A DNA stretch of 64,000 nucleotides from Desulfosporosinus orientis DSM 765 (GTDB lineage: Bacteria; Bacillota; Desulfitobacteriia; Desulfitobacteriales; Desulfitobacteriaceae): positions 3,212,001 through 3,276,000 of the forward strand of contig NC_016584.1 in the NCBI RefSeq assembly GCF_000235605.1. Reading direction: 5' to 3'. Below the pieces are notes generated by a model. It saw only the letters and a program-made list of their open reading frames with translations, was not told the DNA's origin and ran no database searches. The stretch's first letter is position 1. Each line of letters starts with the position of its first letter. A program made the translations under genes and the position numbers. Below are positions 54,071-62,444 of the stretch, in pieces.

Positions 54071-54583
54071 ATGGTTATTTTGCGAACACCACGATTGTAC
54101 ATTCGGAAAATACAAACAGATGATTATAGTTCTGTCTGCTCAATTTTGCAGGACATTGATGTCATGTATGCTTGGGAACATGCCTTTTCTGATGAGGAAG
54201 TAGTGCAATGGATTGACGAAAATATTATGAGATATAATAGGGACGGATATAGTTACTGGGCAATAATAGAAAAAGCATCTGATAAGTTAATTGGAGTCAC
54301 CGGGTTAATTTCAGAACGAGCAGATAATGAAAACTATGTTGGAGTTGGCTATATTTATCAGAAATCATATTGGGGAAACGGGTATGCCTTTGAAGCTGCT
54401 TCTGCTTGTGTTGATTATGCTTTTCATATTTTGCATCAAAATGAAATTACGGCGCAAATTCGACCGGAGAATACGGCTTCAAGAAAAGTAGCTGAAAGAC
54501 TTGGCATGTCTTTAAAGAAGCAGTTTATTAGACATTATAAAAACAAAGACATACCTCATCTTCTTTATAGCCGTACAATATAG
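54071..54583 (+). CDS. RimJ/RimL-type N-acetyltransferase
   Basis: A 170-residue GNAT acetyltransferase of the RimJ/RimL group: VILRTPRLYIRKIQTDDY at the start, GVTGLISERADNENYVGVGY, the acetyl-CoA region YWGNGYAFEAASACVDYAF, and the closing RPENTASRKVAERLGM. The ATG at 54071 is preferred because the family begins with a LxTxRLxLR strand and AGGAGA lies nine bases upstream; an upstream ATG would add 18 atypical residues. Confidence 0.85.
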   Translation: MVILRTPRLYIRKIQTDDYSSVCSILQDIDVMYAWEHAFSDEEVVQWIDENIMRYNRDGYSYWAIIEKASDKLIGVTGLISERADNENYVGVGYIYQKSYWGNGYAFEAASACVDYAFHILHQNEITAQIRPENTASRKVAERLGMSLKKQFIRHYKNKDIPHLLYSRTI

Positions 54584-54623
54584 CGTAGTTTTTCGCAGTT
54601 TATATTTCCCCACTACAGTCAGG

Positions 54624-54836
54624 GGAGTCGAAATTCCGAAAAAGGATGGCAAGAAAAGACTACTCGGAATTCCAATCATAAGTGGCAGGGTCGCTCAGAT
54701 GGTTGTGCGAATAAACTTTAAACCACTAGTGGGGTCAATATTTTATAATGATTCGTATGGATACAGGCCGAATCGCTCTACATTGGATGCGGTCGGAGCA
54801 GCCCGTATGCAATGTTGGAAAATGCCATGGGATTGA
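54624..54836 (+). pseudogene. Group II intron reverse transcriptase fragment
   Basis: About 70 codons read GVEIPKKDGKKRLLGIPIIS, AQMVVRINFKPLVG and YNDSYGYRPNRSTLDAVGAA. These are reverse-transcriptase blocks 1-2 of group II intron maturases. The catalytic YADD block, maturase domain and intron RNA domains are missing. It ends abruptly at the next gene relic. Confidence 0.85.
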
Positions 54837-54837
54837 T

Positions 54838-55235
54838 CTTGACGTCATTGGACTGTTTTAATTACCCCGTGTATCTGGCAAATAGCAATGAAAAACTAAG
54901 GGAGATGGTTGCCGCCAGGCTTAATGTTCCAATAGAGAAAGCTGTTTGCCAGCTGCCGTAACGAAGCAGGAGTAATTGCCGCAATTGGTCGAGACAAGCC
55001 TTGTTACGTATATCAATGTATCCAAGAAAAAGAAATCAGCCTTTGCTGCGATTGCGTCGATTTTCCCTGTGATTACTTGCATCCCTATGCTGATCAAGCA
55101 GTCCAGAAGCCGCATAATACCAAAGTGTTCAATTTATGTCTGATTAAGAGGATGGGCTTAGAGAATTGGGCTAAACAAAAAGCTAATAATGTCAAAGAGA
55201 CTTATTATAAAGGTAAACTGAAATTAGGTGACTAG
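54838..55235 (+). pseudogene. Cys-rich DUF3795-like protein, frameshifted
   Basis: The first part reads FNYPVYLANSNEKLREMVAA and RLNVPIEKAVCQ. After a one-base shift near 54955 it continues as CRNEAGVIAAIGRDKPCYVY, CCDCVDFPCDYLHPYAD and MGLENWAKQKANN. The Cys pattern resembles small DUF3795-type zinc- or metal-binding proteins. A start codon is uncertain (TTG before the group II fragment's end). Confidence 0.5.
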
Positions 55236-55281
55236 CAGGTTCGCCGCAAAATGGCTAAATAGCAAGAGGACGTTGTTAATA

Positions 55282-55320
55282 AATAGCACCAGCGCACGTA
55301 TGATAGACGCTGGTGCTATT
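55282..55320 (+). terminator. 13-bp perfect hairpin
   Basis: AATAGCACCAGCG and CGCTGGTGCTATT flank a 13-base loop, with a short T run in the right arm end. Confidence 0.6.
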
Positions 55321-55398
55321 GTCATAAGATCGGTTATCGGACTCATAGAAGATCAGCCTGGGGCTCCGGTAAAAATAAGAAGCACTTTTGGATTTGCA

Positions 55399-55618
55399 TC
55401 AGCCATCAGATGAACGGCGATTCGGCATATGACCAAAAAGCCGTTAAAGAAAAGGCTTTTGTTCGGGCGATGCGGGAGACCCTGTAGGAATTACGGAATT
55501 ATTTGTTGCGCAGGAGAGTGGGATTGACAAGTTTGAAGATTTGATATTTCGGAGGTTTGTGGAAAAGGTAATGATCCAATCGATGGCAGAGGTGACGTTG
55601 TATTTAAAGTGGGTGTTT
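55399..55618 (+). pseudogene. Large serine recombinase, C-terminal relic
   Basis: Two adjacent frames give the end of a large serine recombinase: SAYDQKAVKEKAFVRAMRE then, after a stop and shift, DKFEDLIFRRFVEKVMIQS with MAEVTLYL. These match the typical last 80 residues of the family. It is distinct from, but homologous to, the relic at 0.4-0.9 kb. Confidence 0.6.
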
Positions 55619-55687
55619 AGGGAAGGGAGGTGCTTTAATAAATGTACTGCCGGTCGGGGATGAGTTGATATTCCATAAAAACAATTC

Positions 55688-55716
55688 TTGACCGATCGTT
55701 CTCAAAATGCTACTAT
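55688..55716 (+). promoter_or_regulatory. Promoter/operator of the TetR gene
   Basis: TTGACC and TACTAT are 17 bases apart. The dyad GAcCGATCGtTC overlaps the -35 end and spacer, a typical place for autorepression by a TetR protein. An almost identical copy stands at 61662. Confidence 0.7.
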
Positions 55717-55738
55717 TACAATAACAGGAGGGAAAGTA

Positions 55739-56317
55739 ATGGGACGCAGCAAGGAATTTGAGGAAAGTGTAGTTCTCCAGAAAGCCATGGAATTATTTTG
55801 GGAGCAAGGCTACGAAAAGACATCTATGAGTGACCTGGTAGAGCATATGGGAATCCATCGTAGAAGTTTATATGATACCTTTGGTGATAAGCATACATTA
55901 TTTTTGAAAGCGCTAGATTACTTTGCAGAATTTATGAATGCCAAACTAAAGTCTGAAACTTCACATGCAGAAACAGCAAAACAATCCATACAGTTTATCT
56001 TTGATCTCATGATCGAAGGAGCTGGAGATAGCCACTGGGGGTGCCTATTTGTGAACTCTGCAGCTGAGCTGGCTCTCCGAGATATGGAGGTAAACGAAAA
56101 AACGGAAAAAGCATTTATTCGAACAGAGCATCTTCTTGAGAATCTTATTCGCAAAGGACAGCAAACAGGTGAATTTTCGTGTGATTATGATGCAGAAGTT
56201 TTGGCGGAAAGTTTGCACAATACTTTGCTGGGGATTCGGCTACTTGCAAGAACCACAGCGAGTAAAGATAAATTACATCGTATTGCAGATTTTTCTTTAG
56301 CACTGCTGAATAAATAA
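55739..56317 (+). CDS. TetR-family transcriptional regulator
   Basis: A 192-residue TetR/AcrR-type repressor: MELFWEQGYEKTSMSDLVEH and GIHRRSLYDTFGDKHTLFLKAL form the DNA-binding domain, then a helical ligand domain with DSHWGCLFVNSAAEL. The N-terminus (GRSKEFEESVVLQKAMELF) is like the group that controls flavin oxidoreductases. AGGAGGG precedes the ATG. The next gene is an Old Yellow Enzyme homologue. GAACGTTC at 56343 between them may be a second operator. Two decayed copies of this gene lie at 59.0 and 61.7 kb. Confidence 0.92.
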   Translation: MGRSKEFEESVVLQKAMELFWEQGYEKTSMSDLVEHMGIHRRSLYDTFGDKHTLFLKALDYFAEFMNAKLKSETSHAETAKQSIQFIFDLMIEGAGDSHWGCLFVNSAAELALRDMEVNEKTEKAFIRTEHLLENLIRKGQQTGEFSCDYDAEVLAESLHNTLLGIRLLARTTASKDKLHRIADFSLALLNK

Positions 56318-56459
56318 ATTTTTTTTTTGTTAAAACTAGAATGAACGTTCTCATAATAATCTCTATGGAAAATTATGATGTACATTGTATCAAGGGTTTT
56401 GCAGGGGATGTTTTGTGTGAACTTCATATATAAAAATATGTTAAAAGGAGTAAAATTCA

Positions 56460-57560
56460 ATGAAATCTTTGTTTGACAAAACGGAACTGGCAGGTATGAG
56501 GCTGAAAAACAGATTTATCCGCTCAGCAACCTATGACGGATTTGCTGATGAAAATGGTCATATGACAGAAAAGGTGTATGAAATCTATGAAGATTTAGCA
56601 AAAGGGGGAGTAGGCACAATTATCACGGGGCTTACTTTTGTAAGTGATTTAGAGAGTGTTTATCCAGGACAGGAAGGGATCTATGATGATACATTTATCA
56701 ATGGGTATCAAAAGCTGACCGAGATGGTTCACCGATATGATGCCAAAATCATTATGCAACTTGTAAGCAACGGTTCACAAGCCTCGGTTGCCGCAAATAG
56801 TGGTAAGGTAGTGTGGGGGCCAAGTGCTGTGGAAGACCTTGCTTATAAAATTACGCCGCAGGAAATGACAAAGGAAGATATTGCATTTGTACAAAGAGCG
56901 TTCGCTGATGCGGCGGATAGAGCTAAGAAATCCGGGTTTGATGGTATCCAGATGCACGTGGCACATGGCTATTTATTAAATAGATTTTTGACACCTTATT
57001 ATAACCGCCGGACAGACGAATATGGTGGTAATCAAGAAAATCGGTCAAGAATGGTGCTGGAAATTTATGAAGCAATAAGAGACAGGGTTGGTCCGGATTA
57101 TCCAGTGTTTATAAAAATCAACAGCGAGGATTTTTTTGAGCAGGGAATGACTTTTTCGGATTGCAAGTATGTATGCCACAGATTGGCAGAGTTAGGAATA
57201 GACGGGATTGAAATCAGTGGTGGCAACCCTGCATCGCGTCCGAACGAGGGCTTCTCCCGCCGAGTTTCAACTGAACAAGAATCCTACTTTAAAAAATATG
57301 CCGATGAAATCGCGCAAGAAACCAAGATACCGGTCATATTAGTAGGCGGTAATCGGCATGTAAAAGGCCTAACAGAAGTTTTAAATAGTACTGCTATTGA
57401 GTATATTGCTCTTTGCAGACCATTTATTCGTGAAAGCGATTTAGTCAACCACTGGTTGGAAGATGATGCCGTTCCAGCAAAGTGCATCTCTTGTAATAAA
57501 TGCTTCACCGGTGCTGGAACAGTCTGTATTTTTAAGAGCCAAAATAATGTTACGCAGTAA
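56460..57560 (+). CDS. Old Yellow Enzyme family NADH:flavin oxidoreductase
   Basis: A 366-residue FMN-dependent TIM-barrel oxidoreductase. Marks are LKNRFIRSATYDGFADENG at the start, the active-site region DGIQMHVAHGYLLNRFLTPYYNRRTDEYGG (in part: VAHGYLLNRFLTPYYNRR), and VGGNRHVKGL with IEYIALCRPFIRE for FMN phosphate. A C-terminal Cys group (CISCNKCFTGAGTVC) is present but the long FeS/FAD extension of 2,4-dienoyl-CoA reductase is absent. Such enzymes reduce alkenes next to carbonyl or nitro groups. AAAGGAG precedes the ATG. It is probably regulated by the adjacent TetR. Confidence 0.9.
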   Translation: MKSLFDKTELAGMRLKNRFIRSATYDGFADENGHMTEKVYEIYEDLAKGGVGTIITGLTFVSDLESVYPGQEGIYDDTFINGYQKLTEMVHRYDAKIIMQLVSNGSQASVAANSGKVVWGPSAVEDLAYKITPQEMTKEDIAFVQRAFADAADRAKKSGFDGIQMHVAHGYLLNRFLTPYYNRRTDEYGGNQENRSRMVLEIYEAIRDRVGPDYPVFIKINSEDFFEQGMTFSDCKYVCHRLAELGIDGIEISGGNPASRPNEGFSRRVSTEQESYFKKYADEIAQETKIPVILVGGNRHVKGLTEVLNSTAIEYIALCRPFIRESDLVNHWLEDDAVPAKCISCNKCFTGAGTVCIFKSQNNVTQ

Positions 57561-57564
57561 TCAG

Positions 57565-57818
57565 TTAATTTATTAAATGATTTCCCTGCAGAAGTCAAAA
57601 AGCAATATTACAAAGAGAGCATATTTAGCGAAATTTGCGTAAAGCGAACACAGACGATAAAGCGTTAAGCAAGCCAATGGTTCACATGCAGCATTACAGA
57701 AAGGGTTTGGCTTGTAGCTTTATCGGTAAGTGAGTAGCAAATGCAGCATGTGCGAACGTGTAATATTGCTTTTTACCTGCAATTCAGGGTTTATGCAGCA
57801 GAATCATTAAATAAAAAA
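57565..57818. repeat. About 250-bp foldback (MITE-like) element
   Basis: The whole spacer pairs with itself. The best arms are AAAAAGCAATATTAC (57597) with GTAATATTGCTTTTT (57760). Outer parts (TTATTAAATGATT with AATCATTAAATAA) and an inner stem (AAGCAAGCCAA with TTGGCTTGTAGCTT) continue the symmetry. ATGCAGCA occurs three times. There is no gene. It could be a miniature transposon or a structured leader for the next gene. Confidence 0.55.
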
Positions 57819-57841
57819 AAAATTAAAAGGGGTAATTTATA

Positions 57842-58969
57842 ATGGGACATGGCGCAAGTGCTAAGGAAGCAGTGTATATGTTACTTGCCGAGAGATTGAA
57901 GATGCACCCGCTTGGCACATCAATTAACGAGGATCTGATGGAAATACTTCACCATCTCTATACCGAGAGTGAGGCCATGGTTGGCGGCAAATTTCCTATG
58001 GCACCTATGAAATTGGAACAGATGGTCAGTAGTACTGGAATTGCAAAAGATGAGTTGGAAAGAACGATTCAGAGCATGATCCACAAAGGCTTAGTACTGA
58101 ACATTCCCACGCCGGATGGTACTATTTATATGCTCTCTCCAATGATGATCGGCTTTTTTGAGTTTACCTTTAAGCGGTTGAATAAACCGGATTACGTGGA
58201 ATTGAAAAAATTGGCCGAACAATTTGACAAATATTTAAGTAACCCCAAGATTAGAAGTGAGCTTTACGGGAGCGATACTAAACAATTTCGAACACTGGTT
58301 TACGAAAATGTGATGCCCTTTGCCGTGCAAACAGAAGTCATGACATACGAGAAAGCTTCTGAAATTATCCGCCAGGCAGGTTACGGGGCAATCTCCCTTT
58401 GTACCTGTCGGCATAAGGCCAGTCACTTGGGAAAAGAATGTGAGATAAATGCACCAATGGATGTGTGTACCACGTTAGGCATTCATGCACAAATGGCTGT
58501 AAAAAAGGGTTGGGCGAGGGAGGCCACAGTGGATGAAATGCTGGAGGTGCTTGACCGAACACAAAAGTTGGGATTGGTACACCTCTGTGATAACGTATTA
58601 AACCAACCGGCCTTCATTTGCCACTGTTGCAGTTGCTGTTGCGAAGTTTTAGGTACTATCAAGAAATTTGGTATATCATCCGCGCACCATAGTAATTTTA
58701 TCCCGGCTTTAGACCTGGATAGCTGCGTTAAGTGTGGTATCTGTGCGAAAAAGTGCCCTATTGATGCCATCAAAATAACCGATGACGGAAAGGGGTCGAA
58801 AATACCGGATGTTAATAAGGAAATCTGTATTGGTTGCGGAGTTTGCGCTTCTAATTGTCCAAAAGGATCACTGACCATGATGCAACGGACGGATTTATAT
58901 GTTCCACCGGAAAATAAAACGGAGCAACTCAAGCGAATTGCCAAAGAAAAGGCTATACGGGAAAGTTAG
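57842..58969 (+). CDS. 4Fe-4S protein with Cys-rich centre and C-terminal 2[4Fe-4S] domain
   Basis: A 375-residue cytoplasmic protein. Residues 1-150 look like a winged-helix-type helical region (MEILHHLYTESEAMVGGKFP, TPDGTIYMLSPMMIGFFEF). The middle holds CTCRHKASHLGKECE and the striking CHCCSCCCEVL near 261-271. The C-terminus is a standard bacterial ferredoxin (CVKCGICAKKCP, CIGCGVCASNCPKGS). It resembles unnamed 4Fe-4S proteins near reductases in Clostridia. The role is probably electron transfer for the neighbouring flavoenzyme, or redox sensing; not proven. Confidence 0.82.
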   Translation: MGHGASAKEAVYMLLAERLKMHPLGTSINEDLMEILHHLYTESEAMVGGKFPMAPMKLEQMVSSTGIAKDELERTIQSMIHKGLVLNIPTPDGTIYMLSPMMIGFFEFTFKRLNKPDYVELKKLAEQFDKYLSNPKIRSELYGSDTKQFRTLVYENVMPFAVQTEVMTYEKASEIIRQAGYGAISLCTCRHKASHLGKECEINAPMDVCTTLGIHAQMAVKKGWAREATVDEMLEVLDRTQKLGLVHLCDNVLNQPAFICHCCSCCCEVLGTIKKFGISSAHHSNFIPALDLDSCVKCGICAKKCPIDAIKITDDGKGSKIPDVNKEICIGCGVCASNCPKGSLTMMQRTDLYVPPENKTEQLKRIAKEKAIRES

Positions 58970-59017
58970 ACCAAGTTCTTTGTCGTTGATGTTGTCATAG
59001 TATTCAAAGTATTTAGC

Positions 59018-59111
59018 TTTGCTTGAGATTCGGCTACTTGCAAGAACCTTAGCTATCAAAGAGATATTATATCGTATTAGCAGGTTTTTCCTTAGCAGTA
59101 CTGAAAAATGA
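59018..59111 (+). pseudogene. TetR gene, 3' fragment (copy 2)
   Basis: The DNA matches the last 90 bases or so of the intact TetR gene (56228-56317) with scattered changes, reading roughly IRLLARTLAIKEI...RIS...FSLAVLKN. The rest of the copy is missing. Confidence 0.75.
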
Positions 59112-59427
59112 ATTTTTGTATTAATACTAGAATTAACATTCTCATAATACGGCTCTTTAAAAAATCATGATGTACATTTACATCAAGGGTTTTGCAGGGA
59201 GATTGTTTTGTGTAAAGTAATATATAAAAATATTTTAAAGGAGCGAAATTAAATAAAATCTTTTATTTGACAAAATGGAACTAGCGGGTATGAGGCTGAA
59301 AAAAAGGTTTATCCGCTTAGCAACCTATTACGGATTTGCTGATAAAAATGGTCATATTTATCCATGAGTATCAGACTTTGACCGAGATGGTTGACCGGTA
59401 TAATGCCAACATTATCATGCAAAAAAA
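59112..59427 (+). pseudogene. Old Yellow Enzyme 5' region and gene start, decayed copy
   Basis: The spacer (AGAATTAACATTCTCATAAT, GATGTACATTTACATCAAGGG) and the first codons copy the 56.3-56.8 kb region. The start ATG has become ATA (59253), the frame reads FDKMELAGMRLKKRFIRLATY with substitutions, and an internal deletion joins it to the segment around TEMVDRYNANIIM. The fragment ends at the methyltransferase leader. Confidence 0.8.
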
Positions 59428-59451
59428 CTTTAAAAACGGAGGATATCAATA

Positions 59452-60027
59452 ATGCATAAGTTTAATCCTGCTCATAAAAACAAACTCGATAATGATTGGC
59501 GAAGGCAGGTTCTTCTACCGAAACCTATACTTGAGAAACTAGGACTTTTGGCAGAGGATGTTGTTGCCGATGTAGGCTGTGGTATCGGCTATTTCTCAGT
59601 TCCGGCAGCGGAAATGATTTCACCCGAAAACATAGTATATGCTTTGGATACCTCTAAAGAGATGCTGACTGAGGTTGAAAAGAGAGCAGAGAGTGCCGGT
59701 ATTTCCAATATTGTTGTCGTCGAGACAGAAGAATATGATTTCAAGCTCCAGGATGAGTCTGTAAGCTTTGTGTTAATTGTCACTGTATTGCATGAGATAG
59801 TAGATAAGGAAATGTTCCTTAGAGAAGCAAACCGGATCCTAAAACCTGCGGGTCGTCTAGCGATAATTGACTGGGAGAAGAAGCCGACTAAAGTTGGGCC
59901 GCCAATAGACCATAGGATTGATAAACAAGAAGCAGTGGAGTTTCTTAAATCTTCAGGGCTTAAATTAAGCATGGAGTTAGAGATCGCTGATGTTTTCTAT
60001 GGTCTTGTAGGTGTTAAGTCGTTTTAG
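59452..60027 (+). CDS. Class I SAM-dependent methyltransferase
   Basis: A 191-residue UbiE-like methyltransferase. Motif I is VVADVGCGIGYFSVPAA near residue 44, motif II begins YALDTSKEMLTEVE, and the post-motif region LVTVLHEIVDKEMFLREANRILKPAGRL (in part: ANRILKPAGRLAIIDWEKK) is typical. GGAGG precedes the ATG. The N-terminal HKFNPAHKNKLDNDWRRQVL stretch is shared with small methyltransferases found near metal and arsenic genes, so a small-molecule acceptor is possible. Confidence 0.87.
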   Translation: MHKFNPAHKNKLDNDWRRQVLLPKPILEKLGLLAEDVVADVGCGIGYFSVPAAEMISPENIVYALDTSKEMLTEVEKRAESAGISNIVVVETEEYDFKLQDESVSFVLIVTVLHEIVDKEMFLREANRILKPAGRLAIIDWEKKPTKVGPPIDHRIDKQEAVEFLKSSGLKLSMELEIADVFYGLVGVKSF

Positions 60028-60643
60028 TCTGTTTTTGGATAGAGACATGTTCGCATTCACTTACCTCGGACTGCAAATAAAAACAAAAGATTCACACATC
60101 GTCTGGCATTAGTGGCAAGCGAGTCTCTTTGTTAGTGTTATTCACGATGTCTATTTTAATTTAGCTTCAGGGTCAGACCAAATATTTGAACCATCACATC
60201 AACGGTATCCTTTGAAAATTCTAATACATCTCCCGAAAGACGGTAGGCATACTTGACTATTTATAAAAAGGGAAGTACCTATTTACCCGAAGATTATCAA
60301 TATAGTTTATTCCCATCCCCACTTCGCCCACCCAACGCTCTCTGGCTAGAAGGTCCACCTCCGGTGATCCCCTAACGCTAAGACTCGGTACTTGACAGCC
60401 AGATTTCAAACCGCATGTTCTTCTTGAACTTAGCAAGGCGCAAATATGAATGTTTGAAGTTACTTATACACTATTAAGAACCATCTCAACTAAGTGTAAA
60501 GGAACTCCACAACCTATTTTATTTCAGCCATCTTTCATTACATCATAAACGAAAAGCTATTTACCAAATACCCTGTATGGGTATTGTACGAAGGACCTTG
60601 GCGGTAAGCTAAGGGCAACATCATTACATAGGAGGGGTATGGT
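60028..60643. other. Long intergenic stretch without recognisable gene
   Basis: No frame gives a recognisable protein and no strong hairpin was found. A short minus-strand open stretch with GCQVPSLSVRGSPEVDLLA around 60350 matches nothing I know. The last 30 bases hold the ribosome site of the next gene (AGGAGGGG). Confidence 0.4.
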
Positions 60644-61447
60644 ATGAAAATAAAATCGCTGAAACTTGTTTATTTTTCGCCAACGGGAACAACAAGAAGG
60701 ATTATTGAAGGAATTGCACGTGGAATTAACCAAAGCGATGTGGAACTTGTAGATATTACTAGACCAGAGACAAGAAAACAGCAATTGCAAACATCGGAAG
60801 ATGAATTACTTGTTATCGGAGTGCCGGTTTATTCCGGTAGAGTACCGTCTATAGCAATTGACTGGATACATAAGATTAAAGCTCATAACACGCCTACCGT
60901 GTGTATCGTTGTTTATGGTAATCGCGAGTATGAGGATGCACTTCTCGAACTCAAAGATACGATGATAAAACAGGGATGTATACCGATCGCCGGTGCAGCA
61001 TATGTCGGGGAACACTCCTTTTCTAATGCCGAAACGCCTATTGCCGTAGCTCGACCTGATGCTGCTGACTTAAATATGGCAGAATTACTTGGGCAAAAAG
61101 TTATTGAAAAAATACTGTCTATTTCATCAATTGATCATAATTCAAGTATAACTGTACCTGGTAATCATCCCTATAAAATACCTAAGGCAAAGATTTCTCC
61201 AGTTGATTTTATTGCAATTAACGATAATTGTTCGCAATGTGGGATTTGTGCCCAGGTGTGTCCTGTTGGTGCTATCGATTATAAAAACAGTACTATGATT
61301 GATAAGGAAAAATGCCTCCACTGTTGTGCTTGCATAAAAAGGTGTCCCGAAAATGCACGAACGGTCAAAACTGGCACATTCAAAGATGTTGCTATATGGC
61401 TAAGTCAAACGTGTCAAAAGCGAAAGGAGCCTGAATTCTTTTTTTAA
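60644..61447 (+). CDS. EFR1-type flavodoxin-ferredoxin fusion
   Basis: A 267-residue protein. The N-terminal 160 residues are a flavodoxin-like domain with the FMN-phosphate loop YFSPTGTTRRI near residue 10 and IGVPVYSGRVPSIAIDWI. The C-terminal part is a 2[4Fe-4S] ferredoxin (CSQCGICAQVCPVGAI and CLHCCACIKRCPENA). This is the EFR1 family plan. It would pass electrons between low-potential donors and flavin or FeS acceptors in the cytoplasm. AGGAGGGG precedes the ATG. It is transcribed alone. Confidence 0.9.
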   Translation: MKIKSLKLVYFSPTGTTRRIIEGIARGINQSDVELVDITRPETRKQQLQTSEDELLVIGVPVYSGRVPSIAIDWIHKIKAHNTPTVCIVVYGNREYEDALLELKDTMIKQGCIPIAGAAYVGEHSFSNAETPIAVARPDAADLNMAELLGQKVIEKILSISSIDHNSSITVPGNHPYKIPKAKISPVDFIAINDNCSQCGICAQVCPVGAIDYKNSTMIDKEKCLHCCACIKRCPENARTVKTGTFKDVAIWLSQTCQKRKEPEFFF

Positions 61448-61661
61448 CTGAGTAGAGTCTAGCACCTCTGCTGCTTAGTTGGCATATTTCGTGCGCCTCG
61501 TCGAGTAAATCACCACGCCAGTTGCACCTTACTAAGTTCCATGTGGTTTAAAATAGCCGCCTTGAATTCACTTCATTTTTTGATTTATCTAAATTATGTA
61601 ACTATCAATTTTGTAACCCATATTAAAAAATAAGCGCAATAAGTGACCATTAACATAATTC

Positions 61662-61690
61662 TTGACCGATCGTTCTTGAAATGTTACTAT
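61662..61690 (+). promoter_or_regulatory. Duplicate promoter/operator of the TetR cassette
   Basis: TTGACC, 17 bases, TACTAT, with the same dyad GAcCGATCGtTC as at 55688. The surrounding leader, including AGGAGG, is also conserved, so this is a copied control region in front of a broken gene. Confidence 0.7.
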
Positions 61691-61712
61691 TACAAATAAC
61701 AGGAGGAAAATA

Positions 61713-62046
61713 ATGGGACGTAGCAAGGAATTTGAAGAAAGTGTAGTTCTCTATAAGCCATGGAATTATTTGGAAACAAAGCTATGAAAAGACATCTATG
61801 AGTGACCTGGTAGAGCATATGGGAATTCATTTTAGAAGTTTATATGATAATTTTGGTGATAAGCATACAGTATTTTTGAAAACGCAAGATTGCTTTGCAG
61901 AATTTTCGTGTGATTATGATGCTGAAGTTTTGGCAGAGAGTTTGCACAATACTTTGCTGGGGATTCGGTTACTTGCAAGAACCTCAGCTAGCAAAGAGAA
62001 ATTACATCGTATAGCAGATTTTTCCTTAGCACTGCTGAATAAATGA
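61713..62046 (+). pseudogene. TetR gene with frameshift and internal deletion (copy 3)
   Basis: The copy starts like the intact gene (MGRSKEFEESVVL), loses the frame near 61755, regains it at TSMSDLVEHMGIHFRSLYD, and then jumps from CFAEF directly to SCDYDAEVLAESLHNTLLGI. About 90 codons of the ligand domain are missing. The last 82 codons are open but have no ribosome site. Confidence 0.88.
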
Positions 62047-62109
62047 ATTTTTTTTATTGATATTAGAATAATCGTTCTAAAAAGTATTTTTAAGGTTGCC
62101 GGTATTCTT

Positions 62110-62400
62110 CCTCCGTAAGGATTACGCTATCCTCAACAGCCAGTTTCTCATAAGTGCCTGTAATGGCCAATATGAGTAATAAACGTTCCCTAGTATGGGG
62201 TTTCCCTTTCGGGTCGAGGTCTCGTAGGGAATTTTGATATTAATGTCTGGAATAATGAGGACGGCCCCTTTACCAAGAACCCGAATCTGGGGATAAACTT
62301 CATGAAGTAATTGCTTCGGATAAAGCTTTATGTACTGCTCCTTCCCAAGCACTGGGTCACAGATTTTCCTGAATAACACCGTATTGCGTCTAGCTTTCGG
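62110..62400 (-). pseudogene. Unrecognised gene remnant
   Basis: One frame reads GKEQYIKLYPKQLLHEVYPQ and GKGAVLIIPDINIKI. A second frame continues plausibly as GKPHTRERLLLILAITGTYE and KLAVEDSVILTEEEY. The two may be halves of one frameshifted protein. I do not recognise it. Confidence 0.25.
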
Positions 62401-62444
62401 ATGTATTGAGGAGTTATTTTATTAAGAAAGAGGGGGATTTGAGT

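Noticed and set aside
54921-55115. 64-codon open frame on the minus strand
   Set aside because: Antisense to the Cys-rich DUF3795-like relic; no independent support.
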